Shown: in pieces, positions 1 through 4,796 of the stretch
Layout: each line of letters begins with the position of its first letter
How positions within the stretch are numbered: the first letter of the stretch is position 1
Assembly (NCBI GenBank): GCA_020201365.1
Contig: JAIVGV010000291.1
Coordinates: 1-13,727 of the forward strand
Direction: 5' to 3'
From: Acidobacteriota bacterium
GTDB lineage: Bacteria; Acidobacteriota; Blastocatellia; Pyrinomonadales; Pyrinomonadaceae
Length of the DNA: 13,727 nt
Notes under the pieces: model-generated
The model's database searches: none
Seen by the model: the letters and a program-made list of their open reading frames with translations, nothing else
What the model was told of the DNA's origin: nothing
Position numbers and translations under genes: made by a program

Positions 1-387
1 CTGTGCGAGGTGGAACCATTCGCGGCGGCGCAGGAGACCGTTGAGGCGCGCGATGAGGACGGACAGCTCGAAGGGTTTGGGCAGGTAATCGTCCGCGCCC
101 GACTCGAAGCCGCGCAGCACGTCTTCGGGGCGTCCGCGCGCCGTGAGCATCAGGACGGGGACGAACTGACCGGCGCGGCGCAACTCCGTTGCGACCGCGA
201 AGCCGTCCAAGCCGGGCAGCATCACGTCGAGCACGACGGCGTCAAAGGGCGCGCGGCGTTCGACGAGGAGCGCGAGCGCGGCTTCGCCGTCCGCGACGCA
301 CGCGACCTCGTAGCCCTCGGCTTCGAGGTTGTAGCGCAAGCCGTCGGCTAAGTGTTTCTCGTCTTCGACGATCAGCACCGCGCTCAT
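1..387 (-). CDS. OmpR-type response regulator, receiver domain (3' end beyond window)
   Basis: Two-component response regulator, presumably a transcription factor phosphorylated by the kinase encoded just upstream. The 129 visible residues form one complete receiver domain: acidic pair E8/D9, phospho-acceptor D54 (context VVLDVMLPGLDG), T82 in LMLTARG, and K104 in LPKPF. After about residue 110 comes the usual alpha-5/linker (LIARLNGLLRR). The effector domain lies outside the window. A winged-helix OmpR/PhoB output is likely because the ADDYLPKPFEL-ARLNGLLRR ending is typical of that class, but it is not seen. The ATG at 387 follows the kinase stop as TGA-G-ATG, so the two genes are almost certainly translationally coupled in one transcript. 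The receiver assignment is firm; the output domain is inferred. Confidence 0.93.
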   Translation of the reverse strand, partial: MSAVLIVEDEKHLADGLRYNLEAEGYEVACVADGEAALALLVERRAPFDAVVLDVMLPGLDGFAVATELRRAGQFVPVLMLTARGRPEDVLRGFESGADDYLPKPFELSVLIARLNGLLRRREWFHLAQ

Positions 388-388
388 C

Positions 389-1288
389 TCAAGCCCTCGG
401 CAGCAGGATCGTGAACGTGCTGCCCCGCCCGACACCAGCGCTCTCGGCGAAGACGCGCCCGCCGTGACGCTCGACGACCGAGCGCACGATGAAGAGACCG
501 AGACCCGTCCCCTTGAAACGCTTCATGAAGCCGCCCTGCACGCGGTAGAAGCGCCGGAAGATGCGCTTGAGCTGCGCGCGCGGGATGCCGACGCCGCGAT
601 CACTGACGCGCAGGGCGACGCGCCGCTCGTCGAGCGTCGCGACCTCGACCGCGATGTCAATCTCTTTATCCGAATACTTGACGGCGTTGTCGAGCAGATT
701 CGAGACGACGGCGCGCAGCTCGTCCGTGTCGCCGGAGACGCGCGCGCCCGCCTCGTCGAGCGTCTCCGTGTAGTGGAGCGAGGCGGGATCGAGATCGTAG
801 CGGACGCGGATCAGCTCCAGGCACTCGCGCGTCAGTTGTCCGAGGTTGATGACGGAGGCGTTCGAGCGACGCTGCTTGTGCGTCGCGCGACCGGCGCGCA
901 AGACCTGCTCGACCGTCTGCATGAGCCGGGCGCTGTCGGCGAGCATGATGTCGTAGAACTCTCGGCGGCGCGCGTCCGACACTTCGCGCGTCTTCAAAGT
1001 CTCAAGGTAGAGGCGGATCGAGGTGATCGGCGTCTTCAGCTCGTGCGTGACGGCGTTGATGAAGGCGTCGTGCTGCTCGTTGCGGCGGATCTCGCGTATG
1101 AGGAAGGTGGTGTTGAGGACGACGCCGGTGATGATGACGACGAAGACGACGACGCCGAGCACGAGCAGCGCGACCTCGCGCCAGTTGAGGAGTATCCACC
1201 CGACGTTGAGCGCGAGCGCGAGCGCGACCAGGCAGACGCCGAGCGTGAGGAAGAAGATGACCGACTTGCGACGACCGCCGAGACGCAT
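389..1288 (-). CDS. Two-helix membrane sensor histidine kinase (HisKA + HATPase_c)
   Basis: Sensor kinase of 299 aa that autophosphorylates and passes phosphate to the response regulator encoded 1 nt downstream. The N-terminus has two hydrophobic helices (about residues 9-32 and 38-63) joined by only about five residues, so there is essentially no extracytoplasmic sensor domain, and I see no HAMP or PAS domain. HisKA H-box: NAVTHELKTPITS with phospho-His H82. ATPase domain: N-box around N197/N201 (SNLLDNAVKYS), G1 box DRGVGIP (230-236), F box near RRFYR, G2 box GTGLGL (260-265). It ends at TFTILLPRA, complete for a minimal PhoR/EnvZ-type kinase. A stimulus within or at the membrane (tension, fluidity) or a partner protein is the natural inference. 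The upstream same-strand neighbour is an acyl-CoA desaturase. A TATAAT hexamer lies 8 nt before the ATG and there is no Shine-Dalgarno, so it probably has its own, leaderless, promoter. Confidence 0.93.
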   Translation of the reverse strand: MRLGGRRKSVIFFLTLGVCLVALALALNVGWILLNWREVALLVLGVVVFVVIITGVVLNTTFLIREIRRNEQHDAFINAVTHELKTPITSIRLYLETLKTREVSDARRREFYDIMLADSARLMQTVEQVLRAGRATHKQRRSNASVINLGQLTRECLELIRVRYDLDPASLHYTETLDEAGARVSGDTDELRAVVSNLLDNAVKYSDKEIDIAVEVATLDERRVALRVSDRGVGIPRAQLKRIFRRFYRVQGGFMKRFKGTGLGLFIVRSVVERHGGRVFAESAGVGRGSTFTILLPRA

Positions 1289-1296
1289 GACGGACT

Positions 1297-1302
1297 ATTA
1301 TA
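1297..1302 (-). promoter_or_regulatory. Candidate -10 box of the kinase/regulator operon
   Basis: A perfect TATAAT reads on the minus strand with 8 nt between it and the kinase ATG at 1288. Initiation 6-8 nt downstream would start the RNA within about 2 nt of the ATG. No purine-rich Shine-Dalgarno is present in this interval. The -35 region at 17-bp spacing (TTCATC, 1320-1325) is poor and lies inside the left arm of the neighbouring inverted repeat. Inference from motif and position only. Confidence 0.45.
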
Positions 1303-1307
1303 GACGA

Positions 1308-1379
1308 TGAAGTCGGGACGATGAACGACGGAGTGAAAGACAGGTTGCGCTTACGTCATCGTTCATCGTCCCGACTTCA
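1308..1379. repeat. Intergenic inverted repeat, 21-bp perfect arms
   Basis: Arms 1308-1328 and 1359-1379 are perfect reverse complements (arm core GTCGGGACGATGAACG) separated by a 30-nt spacer. The element lies between the desaturase stop and the kinase start, both on the minus strand. No T-tract follows either arm, so it is not a classic intrinsic terminator, although the RNA would fold strongly and could stabilise or end the desaturase message. The perfect arms with a long loop resemble REP-like or MITE-like intergenic repeats; copies elsewhere in the genome cannot be assessed here. Confidence 0.8.
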
Positions 1380-1388
1380 CCGTTTTCT

Positions 1389-2258
1389 TCACGCTGCCCG
1401 TCTGAGCGGCGCGGATTCTGTCTGCGGCGCGAACAACGCCGGGCTGGTGAGCTTGACGTCGCGCGCGAGTCCGAGGAGTTGGAGCGCGCGGATGCCGTAC
1501 CAGTTCACGTCTATCTCGTACCAGCGCAGACCGTGGCGCGCCGAGCGCGGGTGCGCGTGGTGGTTGTTGTGCCAGCCCTCGCCGAAGGTGAGGAGCGCGA
1601 CCCACCAGAGGTTGGTCGAGTCGTCGGTCGTCTTAAAACGCCGCTTGCCCCACAGGTGCGTCGCCGAGTTGACGAGCCAGGTGAAGTGCAGGTTGAGGGT
1701 GACGCGCAGGAAGACGCCCCACATCAAGACAGACCAGCCGCCGAAATAGAACAGCGCCAAGCCGACGCAGATGATCGGAACCCAGTAGAAGCGGTTGAGG
1801 ACGCGGTGGAACGGATCGCGCATCAGGTCGGGCGCGTAGCGGCGCATCACGACTTCGCCGTGCTGCTGCGCCGTGCCGCGCAGCACCCAGCCGACGTGCG
1901 CCCAGAAGCGACCGTGGCGCGGCGTGTGCGGGTCGCCCGCCGCGTCCGTGTGCGAGTGGTGTATGCGGTGCGTCACGACCCAGTCGATCTCGCCGCCTTC
2001 GAGCGCGAGCGTGCCGCAGATCGTCAGCAGGTACTCGACCCACTTCGGCGTCTTGTAGCCGCGGTGCGTCAGCAGCCGGTGGAAGCCCATGCCGATGCCG
2101 AGCGACCCGGCGACCCACCACAGCGCGAGCATGACGAAGAGCGCCTGCCAACTGAACGTGAAGAGCGCGGCGACCGCGCAGAGGTGGAAGACGACGAGGA
2201 AGGTCGAGGTCGCCCAGTTGACGCCCGCCCGGTTCGGAAGCACTGTCTCTCTTTGCAT
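1389..2258 (-). CDS. Acyl-CoA / fatty-acid delta-9-type desaturase
   Basis: Integral membrane di-iron desaturase of 289 aa that introduces a cis double bond into acyl chains (stearoyl-CoA desaturase family). It carries the three diagnostic histidine boxes: HRLLTH (H60, H65), HRIHH (H97, H100, H101) and HNNHH (H230, H233, H234), plus the additional family His in NSATHLWG (H201). Hydrophobic stretches at about 17-57, 76-86 and 158-200 give the usual four-helix topology with the boxes cytosolic. Motifs GMGFHRLLTHRGYK and WVVTHRIHHSHTD are typical of bacterial acyl-CoA desaturases; exact regiospecificity cannot be read. The ATG at 2258 has AGAGG 4 nt upstream. It is divergent from the RRM gene and upstream of the sensor kinase on the same strand, so regulation by that kinase is an attractive but unproven idea. 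Confidence 0.94.
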   Translation of the reverse strand: MQRETVLPNRAGVNWATSTFLVVFHLCAVAALFTFSWQALFVMLALWWVAGSLGIGMGFHRLLTHRGYKTPKWVEYLLTICGTLALEGGEIDWVVTHRIHHSHTDAAGDPHTPRHGRFWAHVGWVLRGTAQQHGEVVMRRYAPDLMRDPFHRVLNRFYWVPIICVGLALFYFGGWSVLMWGVFLRVTLNLHFTWLVNSATHLWGKRRFKTTDDSTNLWWVALLTFGEGWHNNHHAHPRSARHGLRWYEIDVNWYGIRALQLLGLARDVKLTSPALFAPQTESAPLRRAA

Positions 2259-2277
2259 GAAACCTCTGAAGTCTGAA

Positions 2278-2283
2278 TTTATA
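2278..2283 (-). promoter_or_regulatory. Candidate -10 of the desaturase gene
   Basis: TATAAA on the minus strand sits in a short A/T-rich island in otherwise GC-rich sequence, 19 nt upstream of the desaturase ATG. It would give a roughly 12-nt leader that still contains the AGAGG ribosome-binding site (2263-2267). No convincing -35 at 16-18 bp, so this is a weak call. Confidence 0.35.
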
Positions 2284-2488
2284 ATTGCGCCGAACGTTTT
2301 GACGCGTGCGACCCGTGCATCGTAGCAGCCCGCGGCGCGGTCGTTTGTAATAGTTGTGTAAGTTCTCTTGCTGGCGCGCGCGCCGTGACAGAATAAACAC
2401 GGCGAGGCTGACGATTAACCGCCCGCCCGCACTTGCAACCGGGTCACGAACTAGGGCATCCTATCAGGCAGGTTAACCCTTCTCTCTT

Positions 2489-2670
2489 GCGTCAACGGTG
2501 ACGCGCCCAAGCCTTTCGAACAGGCGGCGGCGTTTGGATAGTCCGAGAGCAGGCTGACATCAACTTCAGAAGCCGCTCCCTTTAGAGAGCATCCGAACGC
2601 GAGACTTCGCCGCCACCGTCAAAGACGAAGCCACTTCGATTCGAAGCTTCTTTCGACGCCCCGCAGGGGG
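2489..2670 (+). promoter_or_regulatory. Structured 5' leader of the RRM gene (candidate cis-regulatory RNA)
   Basis: No coding frame with start and ribosome site fits the 427-bp gap 2259-2685, but the plus strand folds well. (1) Hairpin 2489-2504: GCGTCA, loop ACGG, TGACGC. (2) A long-range helix: 2523-2529 (GGCGGCG) pairs with 2608-2614 (CGCCGCC), then after a 7-nt one-sided bulge 2530-2539 pairs with 2591-2600 (10 bp, one G-U). (3) Inside it are small hairpins at 2554-2569 (CTGA/TCAG) and 2575-2590 (GCTC/GAGC). (4) Palindrome 2634-2646 (CTTCGA-T-TCGAAG). (5) CCCC-GCA-GGGG at 2659-2669, just before the purine-rich ribosome site. Pairings were found by eye, without energies or covariation. 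A long foldable leader on an RRM protein gene fits post-transcriptional, perhaps temperature-linked, control. I could not place the promoter. Confidence 0.5.
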
Positions 2671-2685
2671 AAAGGTACACAATCA

Positions 2686-3036
2686 ATGTCCATGAAACTT
2701 TACGTCGGCAACCTCTCGTTCAACACTTCGAGCGAAGACCTGCGCGACCTGTTCTCGCAAGCCGGCACGGTCGAGTCCGCCACGGTGGTGGAAGATCGCG
2801 ACACGGGTCGCTCGCGCGGCTTCGGCTTCGTCGAGATGTCCTCGAAGGAGGAGGGCAACGCCGCGATCCAGAAGTTCAACGGTCAAGACCTCGGCGGTCG
2901 CGCCCTGAACGTCAACGAGGCGAAGCCCCGCGAGGATCGCGGCGGCGGCGGCGGCGGTCGCGGCGGCTTCGGCGGCGGCGGCAACCGCGGCGGCGGCGGG
3001 GGCGGTCGCGGCGGTTACGGCGGCAACCGTTACTAA
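2686..3036 (+). CDS. RRM-domain RNA-binding protein with C-terminal RGG tail
   Basis: Small single-RRM RNA-binding protein of 116 aa. RNP2 is LYVGNL (5-10) and RNP1 is RGFGFVEM (44-51), with the aromatic positions used for base stacking intact. The RRM fills residues 4-79; residues 85-116 are a low-complexity glycine/arginine tail with RGG-like units (GGRGGFGG, RGGYGG). The layout matches bacterial and cyanobacterial Rbp glycine-rich RRM proteins, several of which are cold-induced; that expression pattern is known for the family, not shown here. Start: ATG at 2686 with AAAGG 10 nt upstream; a second ATG two codons on is an alternative. A long structured leader precedes it and a strong hairpin follows the stop, so it looks monocistronic. 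Probably an RNA chaperone; specific targets are not readable. Confidence 0.95.
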   Translation: MSMKLYVGNLSFNTSSEDLRDLFSQAGTVESATVVEDRDTGRSRGFGFVEMSSKEEGNAAIQKFNGQDLGGRALNVNEAKPREDRGGGGGGRGGFGGGGNRGGGGGGRGGYGGNRY

Positions 3037-3069
3037 GTAGTTGTCGCCACCGGCGACGCTCTTTCACGC

Positions 3070-3108
3070 GAAAGCCTCCGGCACTCATCTAAAGTGCCGG
3101 AGGCTTTC
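3070..3108 (+). terminator. Hairpin terminator after the RRM gene
   Basis: Perfect 16-bp stem, 3070-3085 with 3093-3108 (stem begins GAAAGCCTCC), and a 7-nt loop. It is 33 bp past the RRM stop and upstream of infA. It has no separate U-tract; the only U run is within the stem end (CTTTC). It is the strongest simple hairpin in this part of the window. Confidence 0.75.
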
Positions 3109-3168
3109 ACACGCGACTAGCGACAAACGCACGGCTCTCGTCGTGCTTAAACTTGAGGAGAGAATTTA

Positions 3169-3390
3169 TTGTCTAAAGAAGACCTGATCCCCGCCGAGGG
3201 CGTGATCATCGACAAGCAGCCCAACGCCTTCTTCAAAGTCCGGCTCGACGGCAGCGACCACGTCGTGCTCGCGCAGATTTCCGGCAAGATGCGCAAGCAC
3301 CGCATCCGCATCCTGACGGGCGACCGCGTCAGCGTCGAGATGTCGCCCTACGATCTCACGCGCGGGCGCATCACCTACAGGTTCAAATAA
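3169..3390 (+). CDS. infA: Translation initiation factor IF-1
   Basis: IF-1, which binds the 30S A-site during initiation and works with IF-2 and IF-3. It is 73 aa, the usual family length, and one S1-like OB fold. It shows the family pattern: acidic N-terminus, VRLDGSDHVVLAQISGKMR, KHRIRILTGDRV, and the highly conserved ending SPYDLTRGRITYRFK. The start is TTG at 3169, supported by GAGGAG (3155-3160) at 8-nt spacing and by alignment of the N-terminus with known IF-1 (MSKED). No ATG is available in frame at that point. infA is often beside ribosomal protein operons; here it stands alone between an RRM gene and a convergent small gene cluster. Identification is very secure. Confidence 0.97.
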   Translation: MSKEDLIPAEGVIIDKQPNAFFKVRLDGSDHVVLAQISGKMRKHRIRILTGDRVSVEMSPYDLTRGRITYRFK

Positions 3391-3478
3391 CCGACCAAAG
3401 CCGCGCGCCCGCTGACGATCAGAGTCGTCGTCACGCCCCACTCGCGCGCTCGCGCTCGGTGAGACTTTCATCACGCGC

Positions 3479-3730
3479 CTACTCCGCGTAGTGGTTGACG
3501 AGCTTCGCCTGCAAGGCTGGCGGCACGTTCTCCCAGTGCGCGACCGAGAGCGCGCGCAAGGTCAGGTTCGACAGGCTCACGCGCGAGACAGACCAGGCGC
3601 CGCTCTGCTCGTCGTAGTGCCAGCGGTAGAAGGGTCCGTCGGCGCGCCTGCTGTAGAACAGCCCGTTCGCGCCGGGCGCGCGCGCGACGGCGGGGTTAAA
3701 ATAGACGCGCAGTTCCGTGAGCTTAACGAT
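3479..3730 (-). CDS. 83-aa hypothetical protein, probable ATC start
   Basis: Unrecognised small protein, last of a minus-strand cluster after rpoZ and a 50-aa ORF. The frame 3739-3479 is open from an upstream TGA to the TAG. Its composition looks like real protein rather than GC-rich shadow: aromatic-rich segments LFYSRRADGPFYRWHYDEQSGAWSV, then SNLTLRALSVAHWENVPPALQ and the end LVNHYAE. It has no membrane segment and is probably a cytosolic alpha/beta miniprotein. There is no ATG, GTG or TTG before residue 51 (a GTG deep in the ORF). The ATC at 3730 has GAGGG six nt upstream, ideal ribosome-site spacing, and lies 26 nt past the previous stop. It could use a rare AUC start, be a damaged gene whose ATG mutated, or carry a sequence error. 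No function proposed. Confidence 0.6.
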   Translation of the reverse strand: MVKLTELRVYFNPAVARAPGANGLFYSRRADGPFYRWHYDEQSGAWSVSRVSLSNLTLRALSVAHWENVPPALQAKLVNHYAE

Positions 3731-3756
3731 CTTCTTCCCTCACAGCCGCCCGCACT

Positions 3757-3909
3757 TCAACGGAAGAGTCCGAGCACGTAGAGCAGCGCCGCGGCGTCGA
3801 GAGCCGCGGCGCACGTGACGTGCAGCCAGCTCGCCGTCAGCCGGCGGCAGTCCGGGCAGCGCAGGCGCAGCCCGCGCAGGCGGCAGGCGCAACCGGGGCA
3901 GAAACTCAT
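3757..3909 (-). CDS. 50-aa zinc-ribbon-like membrane miniprotein
   Basis: Hypothetical 50-aa protein, unrecognised as a named family. It begins with two cysteine knuckles, CPGCAC (C4, C7, C9) and CPDC (C18, C21), spaced like a small zinc ribbon (C-x2-C-x10-C-x2-C), separated by an arginine-rich stretch. Residues 28-49 are hydrophobic (WLHVTCAAALDAAALLYVLG), enough for one membrane helix. ATG at 3909 follows a purine-rich AGAAGGGAG ribosome site and lies 11 nt past the rpoZ stop, so it is almost certainly co-transcribed with rpoZ. It is too short for routine gene callers. Metal binding is inferred from cysteine spacing; no role is known. Confidence 0.65.
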   Translation of the reverse strand: MSFCPGCACRLRGLRLRCPDCRRLTASWLHVTCAAALDAAALLYVLGLFR

Positions 3910-3920
3910 ACGCTCCCTTC

Positions 3921-4169
3921 TCAACCGCCGACGACAGCCCCGTCCGTGATCGTGAAAGGCACGAGCCCCCTTTTCACTTCTTCGAGGGCGATGCTCGCGT
4001 TCTTGCGCCGGAGCGGATCGGCTTCGACGCGCGGGCGCGCGCCGCGCACCAGCTGCTTGCTCCTGAGAGCCGCGACGACGATCAGGCGGAAGTGCGAGTC
4101 GATCCCGCCGCGCTGTTCGCCGCGCGCCGGGTCGTCGCCGTCGTCCGCCTTCCGAAATGTTTTAGTCAT
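3921..4169 (-). CDS. rpoZ: RNA polymerase omega subunit
   Basis: Omega subunit of RNA polymerase, which chaperones beta-prime and supports holoenzyme assembly. The 82-aa product carries the family core: IDSHFRLIVVAALRSKQL, then RGARPRV and IALEEVKRGLVPF, matching the omega pattern of helix 1, the xxRARQL turn and the ALEE helix. The start was chosen at ATG 4169 (MTKTFRKADD). An upstream in-frame GTG at 4202 would overlap the promoter elements and has no ribosome site. The ATG itself lacks a Shine-Dalgarno, and a TAAAAT box ends 4 nt before it, so a leaderless mRNA is likely. It is first of a three-gene cluster with two small hypothetical genes. In many bacteria rpoZ neighbours gmk or spoT; that context is absent here. 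Confidence 0.9.
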   Translation of the reverse strand: MTKTFRKADDGDDPARGEQRGGIDSHFRLIVVAALRSKQLVRGARPRVEADPLRRKNASIALEEVKRGLVPFTITDGAVVGG

Positions 4170-4173
4170 GCGA

Positions 4174-4202
4174 ATTTTAGTCGTGTGAAATGAAGCGGTC
4201 AC
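4174..4202 (-). promoter_or_regulatory. Promoter of the rpoZ cluster
   Basis: Minus strand: -35 GTGACC (4197-4202, 4/6 to consensus), 17-bp spacer, -10 TAAAAT (4174-4179, 5/6). Only 4 nt separate the -10 box from the rpoZ ATG, so RNA would begin at about the start codon itself. Predicted from motif spacing only. Confidence 0.5.
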
Positions 4203-4209
4203 ACGCCGA

Positions 4210-4234
4210 GACGGCGGCGGCGACGTGAGCCGTC
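4210..4234 (-). terminator. Weak hairpin between the small membrane protein gene and rpoZ
   Basis: GACGGC (4210-4215) and GCCGTC (4229-4234) with a 13-nt loop, downstream of the 4272-4523 gene and upstream of rpoZ. The stem is short, has no U-tract, and could be chance in GC-rich DNA. Confidence 0.25.
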
Positions 4235-4271
4235 GGGGTTCGGGCGCGCGTTGCGATCTTAAACGACCCGG

Positions 4272-4523
4272 CTAAGAGGTGATGTGCATCACGTCTTCCT
4301 TCTCGTGCGTGACGGCGGAGAAGGCGAGGTACCCGCCCGCGGCGCACGCGACGAGGGTCGCGCCGATGGCGAGCCACAGGTTCGACGTGCCGCCCTGCGG
4401 ATCGACGCCGCCCGCCGCGTTCCTGAACTGGACGAAGAGGTAGAACTGCCACGCCGCCGCGACCGCCGCCGCCGCGCACACGACCGCGAGCACCGTGCGA
4501 AGGGCTCTGTTTGGGTGACTCAT
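4272..4523 (-). CDS. Small two-helix membrane protein, unknown function
   Basis: Hypothetical 83-aa protein. A short basic N-terminus (MSHPNRALR) is followed by hydrophobic helix 1 (about 10-32, LAVVCAAAAVAAAW), a roughly 15-residue polar loop rich in Gly/Asn/Gln (AAGGVDPQGGTSN), and helix 2 (about 49-69, LWLAIGATLVACAAGGYLAF). It ends in a charged, metal-ligand-like tail (HEKEDVMHITS). An N-in/C-in hairpin topology is likely. Start: ATG 4523 with a near-perfect AGGAGGT ribosome site about 7 nt upstream, one of the best in the window, which separates this frame from a competing frame spanning 4177-4539. No family recognised; it resembles many small acidobacterial inner-membrane proteins. Confidence 0.75.
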   Translation of the reverse strand: MSHPNRALRTVLAVVCAAAAVAAAWQFYLFVQFRNAAGGVDPQGGTSNLWLAIGATLVACAAGGYLAFSAVTHEKEDVMHITS

Positions 4524-4796
4524 ACCTTGACCTCCTCACGCCGCAGTCCGAGACTCGCTCACGTCCGCCGTGCGGAGACTTCGAGCCGGGGCTTCGGCGT
4601 GCCGCTCGTCTGTGTAGCTGTCGACTTCAGAAGGTCTGGCGAATCCCAGAGAGACTGAGAAGGGAGCGAGCTAAGCTCGATTCATCAACATCTTGGGCGC
4701 ACCCCGGCGGGATGTCAAACTCACGACTTCGGAAAGACCACGGCGGCGTGAAACTATCGTGCGCGACGTGGCATACTTGACGGCGCTTTCGAAGTG
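4524..4796. promoter_or_regulatory. Divergent intergenic region; candidate acyltransferase promoter
   Basis: Noncoding gap between the minus-strand small membrane protein and the plus-strand acyltransferase. Contents: the AGGAGGT ribosome site of the former at the left edge; a 13-bp perfect palindrome CGAGCT-A-AGCTCG at 4667-4679, which could be an operator; and an extended -10-like TGGCATACT at 4769-4777 on the plus strand, predicting a roughly 12-nt leader for the acyltransferase. No good -35 seen, and no plausible coding frame with start and ribosome site. Confidence 0.35.

Noticed and set aside
464..1303. Plus-strand open frame opposite the histidine kinase
   Set aside because: Antisense shadow with Asp/Arg/Glu-rich composition; all kinase motifs are on the minus strand.
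1633..2400. Minus-strand frame overlapping the desaturase and extending upstream
   Set aside because: Arg/Ala-rich out-of-frame translation; the alternative frame has all three His boxes and a ribosome site.
2401..2685. tRNA or known riboswitch in the RRM leader
   Set aside because: No cloverleaf, no CCA end, and no aptamer core I recognise. Only generic secondary structure can be supported.
3491..3781. Plus-strand frame of 96 codons after infA
   Set aside because: Antisense of the 83-aa minus-strand ORF. Composition is shadow-like (Arg/Gln/Val-rich) while the minus strand reads as aromatic-rich normal protein.
4170..4202. GTG at 4202 as rpoZ start
   Set aside because: It lacks a ribosome site and the extra 11 residues lie exactly over the predicted -35/-10; omega proteins normally begin near MTKTF-like residues.
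4177..4539. Minus-strand 120-codon frame overlapping the small membrane protein
   Set aside because: Arg/Gly-rich, no ribosome site. The 4272-4523 frame has AGGAGGT and two clean hydrophobic helices.
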